DNA from: Pelagibacterales bacterium SAG-MED39
GTDB lineage: Bacteria; Pseudomonadota; Alphaproteobacteria; Pelagibacterales; Pelagibacteraceae
NCBI GenBank assembly: GCA_014653625.1
Contig: JACWEI010000004.1
Span: 1-64,000 of the forward strand
Direction: 5' to 3'
Length of the DNA stretch: 64,000 nucleotides
The notes beneath the pieces are model-generated. The model did not search any database. It saw nothing but the letters and a program-made list of their open reading frames with translations, and was not told the DNA's origin. Positions 53,253 through 63,613 of this stretch are shown here, in pieces. Positions within the stretch are counted from its first letter, which is position 1. Every line of letters starts with the position of its first letter. A program made the translations under genes and the position numbers.

Positions 53253-55880
53253 ATGAATAGTGATAAATACATACATTCTGAAGTAGAAGATAATATTTAT
53301 TCTTATTGGGAAAAAAACAAATTATTTAAACCAAAGAAAAATTCGAAAAAATATTCAATTGTTATTCCACCACCTAATGTAACAGGAAGTTTACATATGG
53401 GCCATGCTCTAAATAATTCCATTCAAGATCTTTTAGTTCGTTATTATCGAATGAATAATTATGAAACTTTGTGGCAACCAGGAACTGATCATGCAGGCAT
53501 TGCAACCCAAGCACTTGTTGAAAAAAAACTTGAAAAAGAAAATTTGAATAAAAATGATTTGGGTAGAGAAAAATTTATTGAAAAAGTGTGGGAATGGAAA
53601 AACCAATATGGAGATATAATTATTAACCAACTCAAGAAACTTGGCTGTTCATGTGATTGGTCTAGAAATGCTTTCACGATGGATGAAAATCTATCAAAAT
53701 CAGTCGTCAAAGTTTTCGTTGAACTACATAAAAAAAAATTGATTTATAAAGCAGAAAAATTGGTCAATTGGGACACAGTTTTAAAAACAGCTATATCTGA
53801 TCTAGAGGTTGATCAAAGGGAAATGAATTCAAAGATTTACTATATTAAATACCCAATAGATAATTCATCTGATTTTATAACTATTGCAACCACAAGACCT
53901 GAAACAATGCTTGGTGATACAGCTATTGCTGTTAATCCAAAAGATAAGCGGTTTAAAAAATATGTGGGCAAAACTGTCACAATTCCAATAGTAGGCAGAA
54001 AAATAAAAATTATAAAAGACAATTATGCTGACCCAGAACAGGGGACTGGTGCATTAAAGATTACTCCTGCACATGACTTTAATGATTATGATGTTGGACA
54101 AAGAAATAAGCTAGATATCATAAATATATTTACTGAGGATGGAAAAATTAATAATAATGCACCTAGTGATTATGTTGGATTGGATAGATTCGAAGCACGT
54201 AAAAAAATTTTAAACGAGTTAAAAGAAAAAGATTTTTTTGTTAAAGAAGAAAATATAAAAAATAAAGTACCTTATGGAGATAGATCAAATTCGGTTATTG
54301 AACCTTTTTTAACTGAACAGTGGTTTGTAAATGCAAAAAAATTATCTGTTAAAGCTAAGCAAATAGTTAAATCAAAAAAAACAAATTTCTTTCCAGAAAA
54401 TTGGTCAAAAACTTATTTTCAATGGATGAATAATATTGAGCCTTGGTGTATTTCTAGACAACTTTGGTGGGGACATCAAATACCAGCTTGGTATGGTCCT
54501 GATAAAAAAATCTTTGTTGCAACAAATGAGACTGATGCAAAAAAACAAGCTAAAAAGTTTTATAAAAAAGATGTTAAAATTACTAGGGATCCCGATGTTT
54601 TAGATACTTGGTTTTCATCTGGTTTATGGCCTTTTGCAACATTAGGTTGGCCTGATAAAAAAGATTTTGTCAAAAAATTTTATCCAACAACTGTTTTAGT
54701 AACTGGTTTTGATATTATTTTCTTTTGGGTTGCTAGAATGATGATGTTTGGTATGGAATTTTTAAACAAAGAACCATTTAAAGATATTTATGTTCATGCT
54801 TTAGTTAGAGATGAAAAAGGACAAAAAATGTCTAAGTCAAAAGGAAATGTAATTGACCCATTAGATTTAATTGAAAAGTATAGTGCAGATGCTTTAAGAT
54901 TTACTCTCCTTTCAATGGCTTCACCAGGTACAGATGTAAAACTTTCTGAAGATAGGGTTAAAGGATATAGAAATTTTTTAAATAAATTATGGAATGCTAA
55001 TAATTTTTTAATTACTAACAAATGTGATTTTAATAAAACTGATAAAATCCCCAAAACTACATTAAATATAAATAAGTGGATTTATTCAGAACTAATCATA
55101 ACCAAAGATAAAATTGAGAAAAATCTTAAAGATTATCGATTTGATGAAGCAGCTAAAAATGCCTACCAGTTTGCTTGGCACTCTTATTGTGATTGGTACA
55201 TTGAGCTTTCAAAAACTATTCTATTTTCAGATGATGAAAAATCTAAAAAAGAGGTAAAAGAGGTATCAGCTTATATATTTAAACAAATACTTGTTATTCT
55301 TCATCCATTTATTCCATTTGTTACAGAGAAAATCTGGTTAAAAAATAAATTCGATAAATCAGATAAGAATTTCCTAATGCATGCAAATTGGCCATCAGGA
55401 AAAGCAAAAAAAGATCAATCTATGAAAGATGTGGAAAGTATCATCAATGTTATTTCTGAGCTTAGATCTTTTAAAAATGAATTAAATGTAAGCCCAGGTT
55501 CATTTATTGACATTTCAATTAATAAAGTTGCTAAAAAAAATAAAACACTAATGACTAATAATGAAATTATTCTCAAAAAACTTGGTCGTATCAATAATTT
55601 CTATGATAAAGACCAAGAAAAACCCTCAGCTACATTGGTTATATCTGGCGACATATTTAAGATTTATTTTGATGAGAATGTTGATTTAAATCTAATAAAA
55701 GAAAACTTAGTTAAAAGACAGAACAAATATCAAGAGGAAATGGACAAAATATCTCAACGATTATCAAACAAAGGATTTACCGATAGGGCTCCAAAAAATA
55801 TTGTTGAACAAGAAAAAACTAACTATAGTAATTTAAAAAATGATATCAAAAAAATATCATTAACAATTGAAAGTTTATAA
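53253..55880 (+). CDS. valS: valyl-tRNA synthetase
   Basis: [29 protein letters not shown]; 875 aa. Confidence 0.97.
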   Translation: MNSDKYIHSEVEDNIYSYWEKNKLFKPKKNSKKYSIVIPPPNVTGSLHMGHALNNSIQDLLVRYYRMNNYETLWQPGTDHAGIATQALVEKKLEKENLNKNDLGREKFIEKVWEWKNQYGDIIINQLKKLGCSCDWSRNAFTMDENLSKSVVKVFVELHKKKLIYKAEKLVNWDTVLKTAISDLEVDQREMNSKIYYIKYPIDNSSDFITIATTRPETMLGDTAIAVNPKDKRFKKYVGKTVTIPIVGRKIKIIKDNYADPEQGTGALKITPAHDFNDYDVGQRNKLDIINIFTEDGKINNNAPSDYVGLDRFEARKKILNELKEKDFFVKEENIKNKVPYGDRSNSVIEPFLTEQWFVNAKKLSVKAKQIVKSKKTNFFPENWSKTYFQWMNNIEPWCISRQLWWGHQIPAWYGPDKKIFVATNETDAKKQAKKFYKKDVKITRDPDVLDTWFSSGLWPFATLGWPDKKDFVKKFYPTTVLVTGFDIIFFWVARMMMFGMEFLNKEPFKDIYVHALVRDEKGQKMSKSKGNVIDPLDLIEKYSADALRFTLLSMASPGTDVKLSEDRVKGYRNFLNKLWNANNFLITNKCDFNKTDKIPKTTLNINKWIYSELIITKDKIEKNLKDYRFDEAAKNAYQFAWHSYCDWYIELSKTILFSDDEKSKKEVKEVSAYIFKQILVILHPFIPFVTEKIWLKNKFDKSDKNFLMHANWPSGKAKKDQSMKDVESIINVISELRSFKNELNVSPGSFIDISINKVAKKNKTLMTNNEIILKKLGRINNFYDKDQEKPSATLVISGDIFKIYFDENVDLNLIKENLVKRQNKYQEEMDKISQRLSNKGFTDRAPKNIVEQEKTNYSNLKNDIKKISLTIESL

Positions 55881-57598
55881 TGCGGAAGTTTAACAAGAAA
55901 AAATTACCCAGTCGTCATACATCTTTAGGTGCAGATAGAGCTCCACATAGGTCATTTTATTATGCAATGGGTGAAACTGAAAAAGATGTCTCTAAACCAT
56001 TTGTAGGCGTTGTATCTACATGGAATGAGGCTGCACCGTGTAATATTGCATTAATGAGACAAGCACAATCGGTTAAGAAAGGTGTTAGAGCTTTTGGTGG
56101 AACACCAAGAGAATTTTGTACAATTACGGTTACTGATGGTATTGCAATGGGTCATGAAGGTATGAAATCCTCATTGATCTCAAGAGAAGTAATAGCAGAT
56201 AGTGCTGAATTAACTGTTAGAGGTCATTGTTATGATGCATTAGTAGGTATTGCAGGTTGTGATAAATCTTTACCAGGATTAATGATGTCTATGGTTCGAT
56301 TAAATGTTCCAAGTGTTTTTATTTATGGAGGATCAATACTACCAGGAAGATATAAAGGTAAAGATGTAACTGTTGTAGATGTTTTTGAAGCAGTTGGAAA
56401 ACATTCATCAGGGCAAATGTCAGCAAAAGAATTAAGAAAATTAGAATTAGTTGCATGTCCAAGTGCTGGAGCATGTGGTGGTCAATTTACCGCAAATACT
56501 ATGGCCTGCGTATCAGAAGCTATTGGTTTAGCCTTACCTTACTCAGCAGGAACACCAGCTCCTTATGAAGAAAGAGATAAGTACGCAAAATTAAGTGGTA
56601 AAATGGTAATGGAATTGTTGGCTAAAAAAATTAAACCAAGAGATATTGTTACAAAAAAAGCATTAGAAAATGCTGCAACAATTGTTGCTGCAACTGGTGG
56701 TTCAACAAATGCGGCTTTACATTTACCCGCTATTGCAAATGAAGCAGGGATTAAATTTGATTTAATGGATGTTGCAAAAATATTTAAAAAAACTCCTTAT
56801 CTTGCAGATTTAAAACCAGGTGGAAAATATGTTGCAAAAGATATGTGGTTAGCAGGTGGTGTACCAATGTTATTAAAAACACTTTATGACGGTGGTTATA
56901 TTCATGGTGACTGTATGACAGTGACTGGTAAAACAATGAAAGAAAATTTAAAAGGAATTAAGTTTAATCCAAAACAAAAAGTTTTAAGAGCTTATAATAG
57001 ACCATTATCACCTGATGGGGGCGTTGTTGGATTAAAAGGTAATTTAGCTCCAGACGGAGGAATTGTAAAAATTGCAGGACTTAAAAAATTACAGTTTACT
57101 GGAAGAGCAAGATGTTTTGATAATGAAGAAAGCGCAATGAAAGCTGTTCAAAGTAAAAAATACAAAGACGGTGATGTAATTATTATTAGATACGAAGGAC
57201 CAGTAGGTGGACCAGGTATGAGAGAAATGCTTTCAACAACAGGTGCTATTTACGGTCAAGGTAAAGGAGAGAAGGTTGCTTTAATAACTGATGGAAGATT
57301 TTCAGGTGCAACAAGAGGATTTTGTGTAGGCCATGTTGGTCCAGAGGCAGCATTAGGTGGTCCAATCGCTTTATTACGTAATGGAGATATGATTGATATC
57401 GATGCTAAGAAGGGAACTATAAATGTTCGATTAACTAGGGCTCAATTAGCTTCAAGAAAAAGAAAATGGAAGGCTAGAAAATCTGATTTTGGATCAGGCA
57501 CACTTTGGAAATACGCTCAAACAGTTGGACCTGCTTATTTAGGAGCACCAACGCACCCAGGTAAGAAAAAAGAAGTTAAGGATTATTCAAAAATTTAA
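55880..57598 (+). CDS. ilvD: dihydroxy-acid dehydratase
   Basis: [40 protein letters not shown]. Confidence 0.95.
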   Translation: MRKFNKKKLPSRHTSLGADRAPHRSFYYAMGETEKDVSKPFVGVVSTWNEAAPCNIALMRQAQSVKKGVRAFGGTPREFCTITVTDGIAMGHEGMKSSLISREVIADSAELTVRGHCYDALVGIAGCDKSLPGLMMSMVRLNVPSVFIYGGSILPGRYKGKDVTVVDVFEAVGKHSSGQMSAKELRKLELVACPSAGACGGQFTANTMACVSEAIGLALPYSAGTPAPYEERDKYAKLSGKMVMELLAKKIKPRDIVTKKALENAATIVAATGGSTNAALHLPAIANEAGIKFDLMDVAKIFKKTPYLADLKPGGKYVAKDMWLAGGVPMLLKTLYDGGYIHGDCMTVTGKTMKENLKGIKFNPKQKVLRAYNRPLSPDGGVVGLKGNLAPDGGIVKIAGLKKLQFTGRARCFDNEESAMKAVQSKKYKDGDVIIIRYEGPVGGPGMREMLSTTGAIYGQGKGEKVALITDGRFSGATRGFCVGHVGPEAALGGPIALLRNGDMIDIDAKKGTINVRLTRAQLASRKRKWKARKSDFGSGTLWKYAQTVGPAYLGAPTHPGKKKEVKDYSKI

Positions 57599-58788
57599 TG
57601 AAAATTCGCCCAGTTATTTTATGTGGTGGAGCAGGAACGAGACTTTGGCCAAATGCCAAAAAACATCAAGCTAAACAGTTTATAGATTTTGGTAATTGGA
57701 CTTTATTGGGAAAAACTCTTGAGAGAGTTAAAGCATCTATATTTGATGCACCAATTATAAGTACTAATGCAAAATATTTAAGACAAGTAAAACAACATTT
57801 AAAAAAACATAAAATTAGAAAATTTAAGATAGTTTTAGAACCAGCTAAAAGAAACACAGCACCAGCTATTCTAAGTACGGCATTAATAAAGGATATCCCT
57901 AACGAACAACCATTAATGTTTCTGGCCGCTGATCATTTGATAGAGAAGGTTGGTTTGTTTAATAAAGCTATCAAAAAAAATCAAAAGAAACTCACTCAAA
58001 ATAATATTTTTATATTTGGGATTAAACCCACAATGCCTTCAAGTGAATTTGGTTATTTTTTAACAAGAAATAACAAAGTAACTAGATTTGTAGAAAAACC
58101 AAAAGAAGCCAAAGCTAAACAAATAATTAATAAAAGAGGTTATTGGAATTCTGGAATGTTTTATTTGAGAAAAGACTCTATTATTAATAATTTCAAAAAA
58201 TACCAACCAAATATTTACCGAAATTGTAACAAAGCTATAACAAAAGCAAAATATAAAAGTAATGTGTATTATTTAAACAAACAAGCATTTACCAAAGCAA
58301 CAGCCAAGTCTTTTGATTATGCAATATTAGAAAAAACCAAAGATATAAATGCGATCAAATTAGATATTCCTTGGTCTGATTTAGGTTCTTGGAAAGAAAT
58401 CTGTAAGATGTATGGAAAAAATAAGAGACATTATTTCAAAAAGAAAAATGTATTTCATAGACCTTGGGGTAGTTATGTAAATTTATTTAACGGTAAAGAA
58501 TTCTTAATTAAAGAATTATATGTAAAACCCAAAGGTATATTAAGCCTTCAAAAACATCACCATAGAGCAGAACATTGGGTAGTTACTCATGGTAAACCTA
58601 AAATTACTTTAAATAAGAAATATTTTACAATGAAACCTGATGAAACTATTTTTATTCCATTAGGTACAATCCATAGAATAGAAAATCCATATAAAAAACC
58701 AGTAAAAATTATTGAGGCTCAAGTAGGTTCAATTTTGAAAGAAACAGATATAGTGAGATATCAAGATGTTTACGGAAGAGTAAAATAA
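57598..58788 (+). CDS. mannose-1-phosphate guanylyltransferase with C-terminal type II mannose-6-phosphate isomerase-like cupin
   Basis: PVILCGGAGTRLWP; FVEKPKEAKAKQ; RPWGSY...SLQKHHHRAEHWVVTHG. Confidence 0.88.
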   Translation: MKIRPVILCGGAGTRLWPNAKKHQAKQFIDFGNWTLLGKTLERVKASIFDAPIISTNAKYLRQVKQHLKKHKIRKFKIVLEPAKRNTAPAILSTALIKDIPNEQPLMFLAADHLIEKVGLFNKAIKKNQKKLTQNNIFIFGIKPTMPSSEFGYFLTRNNKVTRFVEKPKEAKAKQIINKRGYWNSGMFYLRKDSIINNFKKYQPNIYRNCNKAITKAKYKSNVYYLNKQAFTKATAKSFDYAILEKTKDINAIKLDIPWSDLGSWKEICKMYGKNKRHYFKKKNVFHRPWGSYVNLFNGKEFLIKELYVKPKGILSLQKHHHRAEHWVVTHGKPKITLNKKYFTMKPDETIFIPLGTIHRIENPYKKPVKIIEAQVGSILKETDIVRYQDVYGRVK

Positions 58789-59673
58789 TTATTTTACAAG
58801 AAAATTCACTTTTTTATTTGATAGATTTAAATGAATTTTTTTATATGAACCAAAATTATCTCCATCAATTTGAACTGGTATCAAATCATTTCCATCAATA
58901 GTAATGTTTTGTGAATAAGTAGTAATAACACTTTTGTTTTTACTTAAATCACCATTAAGAATTATTAAGAATATAGAATATAATAAACTGATCCTAGTCA
59001 AATCCTTAAAAATATAGGTGACTAATTTATCTTCAAAAATATTTGTTTTATTTATTTTATGATGTCCAGCGTAATATTTGGTATTTGATGATAATATCCA
59101 GTCTGCTTGATAAAATTGCCCATCAAAAGTTACATTTAATTTTTTATTATTCATAAATAAGAAATATTGAAAACCTTTGATACCGAAAATAATTTTACCA
59201 AGAATTTTTTTAATTTTTGAATTAATTGAATGAACAATTTTTGCATCCCATCCTATACCAGCCATTAAAAAGAAATAATTCTCGTTAATTTTTACAAGAT
59301 TAGAGGATTTATAATTATTAGAAACCAACACATTTACTATATCATCAACTTTTTTATTCATTGATAATTCAGCTTGAAGTAAATTTGCAGTGCCAGCAGG
59401 AATATAACCAATAGCAAAATCGTCTTTAAAATTAAAATTATTTTTAATTAATTCATTAATTGCAAAAGAAACTGATCCATCTCCACCAGCTACTATTAGT
59501 CGATCATAATTTTTTTGATTAAAATCTTTAAAAATTTTCTTAGCTTGATTTATTGTTTTTGTCTCAAAGTAGTCAACAGAATTGTTTTCTTTTAACTTAG
59601 ATAAAACTCTATTTATGAACTTTGATTTTCTTCCTGAAGAAGAGTTTAGATTGTAAATCAAACAATATAACAT
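58789..59673 (-). CDS. diacylglycerol/lipid kinase catalytic-domain protein (DAGK/YegS family)
   Basis: YNLNSSSGR; VAGGDGSVSFAINEL; GYIPAGTANLLQAEL. Confidence 0.88.
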   Translation of the reverse strand: MLYCLIYNLNSSSGRKSKFINRVLSKLKENNSVDYFETKTINQAKKIFKDFNQKNYDRLIVAGGDGSVSFAINELIKNNFNFKDDFAIGYIPAGTANLLQAELSMNKKVDDIVNVLVSNNYKSSNLVKINENYFFLMAGIGWDAKIVHSINSKIKKILGKIIFGIKGFQYFLFMNNKKLNVTFDGQFYQADWILSSNTKYYAGHHKINKTNIFEDKLVTYIFKDLTRISLLYSIFLIILNGDLSKNKSVITTYSQNITIDGNDLIPVQIDGDNFGSYKKIHLNLSNKKVNFLVK

Positions 59674-59691
59674 AATTATTCCTTAAAAAAT

Positions 59692-59709
59692 TTTTAACAA
59701 ATTTGTAAC
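59692..59709 (+). promoter_or_regulatory. candidate Pho box driving the PlcP-like gene
   Basis: TTTTAAC-AAAT-TTGTAAC, 7-4-7 direct-repeat architecture, 62 bp before the ATG. Confidence 0.55.
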
Positions 59710-59740
59710 ATTCAAGTGAGATAACAATTAGATGATTCGT

Positions 59741-59758
59741 GTTACAGTTGTGTTAAAA
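59741..59758 (-). promoter_or_regulatory. candidate Pho box driving the lipid kinase gene
   Basis: Minus strand TTTTAAC-ACAA-CTGTAAC, 67 bp before the lipid kinase ATG. Confidence 0.55.
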
Positions 59759-59771
59759 AATGGTTTTTTAA

Positions 59772-60584
59772 ATGCCTAACATACTTAAATATAAAAGTAT
59801 TTTTATTTCTGATGTACATTTAGGTACTAAGGGTTGTCAGGCAAATAAACTTTTAGAGTTTTTCAAAAACTCAAGATCTGAAAATCTTTATCTTGTAGGA
59901 GACATTATAGATATCTGGGAAATGCAAAAAAGTTTTTTTTGGCCTCAAGAACATAATGATGTAATTCAAAAAATTTTAAGAAAAGCAAGACATGGTACTA
60001 AAGTTTTCTACATTATGGGTAACCATGACGAAATGTTAAGAAAATTTATTCCAATGCATTTTGGTGACATCCATATGGTTAATAGAGTTATTCATGAAAC
60101 AAATGCTGAAAAAAAATATCTCGTTGTTCATGGTGATGCTTGGGATGGTGTTATGAAACATGCTAAATGGTTATCTAAACTTGGATCAATAGCCTACAAT
60201 TTATTGTTAAAACTAAATGTAATAATTAACTTCTTTAGAAGGTTGAGAGGAAAAGAATATTGGTCTCTTGCAAAATTTTTAAAATATAAAGTCAAAAACG
60301 CAGTTAAATATATTGGTGAATACGAAAAGACTGTATCAGATTATGCAAAAAGAAAAAAATTTGATGGAATTATTTGTGGTCACATCCATCATGCTGAGGA
60401 TAGAGATTTTAATGGGGTCAATTATTTAAATTGTGGAGACTGGGTAGAATCTTGCACTGCATTAGCTGAAAATTATGATGGTAGTTTTGAAATATTATAT
60501 TGGGACAAAATAAGAGAACAATATTTAGACGCTAAAGAAATAATTAAACCAATTAAAACCGAAGAATTAAAAAAAGCTTCATAA
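59772..60584 (+). CDS. calcineurin-like metallophosphoesterase, PlcP-type (LpxH-fold) candidate phospholipase C
   Basis: SDVHLGTKG, GDIIDIWE, MGNHDEMLR, VHGDAWD, GHIHHAE metal-binding motifs; next to glycosyltransferase and phoR; lpxI present elsewhere in the window. Confidence 0.82.
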   Translation: MPNILKYKSIFISDVHLGTKGCQANKLLEFFKNSRSENLYLVGDIIDIWEMQKSFFWPQEHNDVIQKILRKARHGTKVFYIMGNHDEMLRKFIPMHFGDIHMVNRVIHETNAEKKYLVVHGDAWDGVMKHAKWLSKLGSIAYNLLLKLNVIINFFRRLRGKEYWSLAKFLKYKVKNAVKYIGEYEKTVSDYAKRKKFDGIICGHIHHAEDRDFNGVNYLNCGDWVESCTALAENYDGSFEILYWDKIREQYLDAKEIIKPIKTEELKKAS

Positions 60585-60587
60585 TTA

Positions 60588-61595
60588 ATGAAAATATTAA
60601 TCGCAACAGATGCATATTTTCCACAAGTAAATGGTGTCGTAAGAACCTTACATGAAACAGGCAATGTATTAAAAGAAGAAGGTCATACTATAGAATATAT
60701 TACACCCGACTTATTTTTAACTTTTCCGATGCCGAAATATAATGAAATTAGATTATCTATTAATGTTTGGCCAAGAGTTGGTAATTTGATAAAGAAAATA
60801 AAACCTGATGCAATTCATATCGCTACCGAAGGCCCTATAGGGACTATGGCAAGAAGATATTGTTTAAAAAATAATCTAAAGTTTACTACGAGTTTTCATA
60901 CAAGATTTGATAAATATCTTAAACTTTACTTTCCTATTATACCTGCAAAATGGGCTGAAAAATTCTTAGCAAACTTTCATAACAAGGCTGAGAGAATTTT
61001 AGTAACAACAGAATCTATGAGAAAAGAATTAATCGATATAGGTATAGATAATAATAAAATGATCACTTGGACTAGAGGAGGAAATCATGGAGCTTTTAAG
61101 AGCCCGAAAAAAATTGATTTACCTCATAAAAGACCGATTTGGATTTATGTTGGAAGAGTTGCAGTTGAAAAAAACATAAGAGCTTTTTTAGAATGTGATT
61201 TAGAAGGTACAAAAATAATTATAGGAAAAGGACCCGATTTAAAAAAATTAAAAAAAGAATTCCCTAAAGACATTTTTTTAGGAGAAAAAACCAATGGTGA
61301 ATTAGCATCACATTTTGCATCCTCTGATGTTTTTGTTTTCCCTAGTAAAACAGATACATTTGGAATTGTAGTTACTGAGGCTTTAAATTGTGGAACACCT
61401 GTTGCTGCTTATCCTGTTCCAGGTCCTAAAGATATATTTGAAGGCTCCAAAATAAATTGTTTAGATGATGATCTTAAAGTTTCAGCCCAAAAAGCTTTAA
61501 AAGTTGACAGAAACGATTGTCTTGAATTTGCAAAAAAATTCACTTGGGAAGAAACAGCAAAAATATTTTTTAATAATATTTCACCAAATCATTAG
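60588..61595 (+). CDS. GT4-family glycosyltransferase, Agt-type diacylglycerol glycosyltransferase candidate
   Basis: ATDAYFPQVNGVVRTLHET; YVGRVAVEKNI; FPSKTDTFGIVVTEALNCGTPVAAYPVPGP. Confidence 0.82.
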   Translation: MKILIATDAYFPQVNGVVRTLHETGNVLKEEGHTIEYITPDLFLTFPMPKYNEIRLSINVWPRVGNLIKKIKPDAIHIATEGPIGTMARRYCLKNNLKFTTSFHTRFDKYLKLYFPIIPAKWAEKFLANFHNKAERILVTTESMRKELIDIGIDNNKMITWTRGGNHGAFKSPKKIDLPHKRPIWIYVGRVAVEKNIRAFLECDLEGTKIIIGKGPDLKKLKKEFPKDIFLGEKTNGELASHFASSDVFVFPSKTDTFGIVVTEALNCGTPVAAYPVPGPKDIFEGSKINCLDDDLKVSAQKALKVDRNDCLEFAKKFTWEETAKIFFNNISPNH

Positions 61596-61659
61596 TTAAT
61601 TTTTCTTAATTTGTTTGCATTAAAAAGTGTAATGATGCAAAATTAAACCATCTAAATTT

Positions 61660-62805
61660 ATGGAATATTTCATCATTCTACTTATAGTTGTTATAGTTTA
61701 TCTCCTATATTTACTTAATCAAAAAAAAAACAAATCAATAAATACCGCTACAATAATTAATAAAAGAGAAGAAAAAACTAAAAGAGTAATTATTGATGAA
61801 CTTGAGGATCAGTTTTTTGCATTAAATAAATTTAACATAATTAAATATGCCAATCCAAGTGCATTAAAAAGATTTGGAAGTAATTTAATTGATAAAAACA
61901 TATCTTCTGTAATTCGAAAACCAGAATTAATAGAAAATATTGAAAAAGCTATAGTTGAAAATATAACAAAAAGTATTGATGTTGAAATAAACTTGCCATC
62001 ATATCAATTTTATAAAATTTATATAATTCCTGGCCCAACTCATTTATTTACTGAACCAGATTCTGTTGTGTTATTTTTAAAAGATTTTACTGAAATTACA
62101 AAAGCACAAAAATTTAAGACTGATTTTGTAGCCAATGTAAGCCATGAATTAAGAACACCTTTGATGGCTATCAAAGGATCTTTAGAAACTATCGAAGGTC
62201 CAGCGTCTGATGATGAAAATGCTAAAAAAAAATTTATGAAAATAATGAATGATCAATCAAATAGAATGGAAAATTTAATTAATGATCTTTTAATACTCAC
62301 AAGAATTGAATTAGAAGAACACATAAGGCCAAACTCTTTTGTTGATATAAATGATCTTTTCAAAACAATCATCAGTAATTTTGAGATTGTTTTAAAAAAA
62401 AAGAAATTAAATATTAATTTATCTCTCGCAAATCCAACAATTGTTATTGGAGATGAAAAAAAATTACAAACTGTTTTTTCTAATCTTCTAGATAATGCAA
62501 TTAAGTATTCAAAAGAAAATAAGTCTATTTTTATATCAAGCAAAATTAGCGACGGTAAATTGTTAGAAAAAAATTTTATGATCAGTGTTAAAGACGAAGG
62601 TGTTGGAATTCCTCAAAGATATATTTCTAGAATTACAGAAAGATTTTTTAGAGTAGATCTTGAACAAAGTAACAAGGTTAGTGGAACTGGTTTAGGATTA
62701 GCTATTGTTAAACATATAGTTACTCAACATCGTGGACATTATGAGATTCTAAGTGAGGAAAACCAAGGAACTGAAATTCAAATTTATTTACCAGCAAAAA
62801 CTTAA
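61660..62805 (+). CDS. phoR: phosphate regulon sensor histidine kinase
   Basis: N-terminal TM, PAS-like region, DFVANVSHELRTPL H-box, GTGLGLAIVKHI; near pstS. Confidence 0.87.
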   Translation: MEYFIILLIVVIVYLLYLLNQKKNKSINTATIINKREEKTKRVIIDELEDQFFALNKFNIIKYANPSALKRFGSNLIDKNISSVIRKPELIENIEKAIVENITKSIDVEINLPSYQFYKIYIIPGPTHLFTEPDSVVLFLKDFTEITKAQKFKTDFVANVSHELRTPLMAIKGSLETIEGPASDDENAKKKFMKIMNDQSNRMENLINDLLILTRIELEEHIRPNSFVDINDLFKTIISNFEIVLKKKKLNINLSLANPTIVIGDEKKLQTVFSNLLDNAIKYSKENKSIFISSKISDGKLLEKNFMISVKDEGVGIPQRYISRITERFFRVDLEQSNKVSGTGLGLAIVKHIVTQHRGHYEILSEENQGTEIQIYLPAKT

Positions 62806-62895
62806 ATTTAAAAAGTATTATATTGTAATAGTTTTAGAAGGTTTTTTTAACAATTCTTTACTTGATTAATGTTAATCTTTTAATTAATTTTTTAT

Positions 62896-63504
62896 ATGGT
62901 TAAAATATTCAAAAATATTTTGATTTTTGCTTTTTTATTAAGCTCTATAACAACAAGTGTTTTTTCTAAAGATATCACAACATTATTAAGAAACCAGCAA
63001 CTTACAGTTTTTGATATTGGAATTTTTAGATTAGAAGCAGATTTAAAAACTGCATATCCTTCTATTAAAGATCATTTAGAAGTTGCTGAAGCTGAATTTT
63101 ATACAGACGTAGTTACCTCGTATTCTAAAAATTCAATTGATTTAATTGTTTCTGTTCCTATGAATAAAAATCTCAAGAAGGAAAATTATTTTTCAGATTC
63201 TTTTAGATGTAGGAATATTTTTAATTCTGTAAGAGATTTTTTATTGAGGAATGAAAATTTGAGTAATTACAGATATACTATGGCTACAAGTTATTTAACC
63301 TCTATATTTTCAACCCCAAGTTCATGGCCTAGCTGGAGATATGATGAAGAAATTAGAGAAGAATTAGTAAACTTAGTAAAACTAGAAATAACTTTACGTC
63401 CAAGCAATGAACTCGCACTTAATGAACAGGTAAACCCTGTTTCATGTATTGGTGGCCTAGAAACTGATATTGATCAGATAACTATATCAAAAAAATACAA
63501 CTAA
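62896..63504 (+). CDS. uncharacterised secreted protein between phoR and pstS
   Basis: N-terminal signal peptide (FAFLLSSITTSVFSK); two Cys in the mature region; no family recognised. Confidence 0.8.
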   Translation: MVKIFKNILIFAFLLSSITTSVFSKDITTLLRNQQLTVFDIGIFRLEADLKTAYPSIKDHLEVAEAEFYTDVVTSYSKNSIDLIVSVPMNKNLKKENYFSDSFRCRNIFNSVRDFLLRNENLSNYRYTMATSYLTSIFSTPSSWPSWRYDEEIREELVNLVKLEITLRPSNELALNEQVNPVSCIGGLETDIDQITISKKYN

Positions 63505-63514
63505 AAAGTTACCT

Positions 63515-63543
63515 TTTTAACAAAAGTGTAACAATTCTGTAAT
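63515..63543 (+). promoter_or_regulatory. candidate three-repeat Pho box upstream of pstS
   Basis: TTTTAAC-AAAA-GTGTAAC-AATT-CTGTAAT, 11-bp period, 70 bp before ATG 63614; TATACG at 63563. Confidence 0.7.
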
Positions 63544-63613
63544 ATTAAAGATTCAATAAATTTATACGAGTCAGACATCTTTTAATTAATAAATAACGAA
63601 AGGATTAAAGATA

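Noticed and set aside
59772-60584. Annotation as LpxH (UDP-2,3-diacylglucosamine hydrolase)
   Set aside because: LpxI is already present at 23807-24601, and the gene neighbours (lipid kinase, Agt-like GT, phoR, Pho boxes) fit PlcP better
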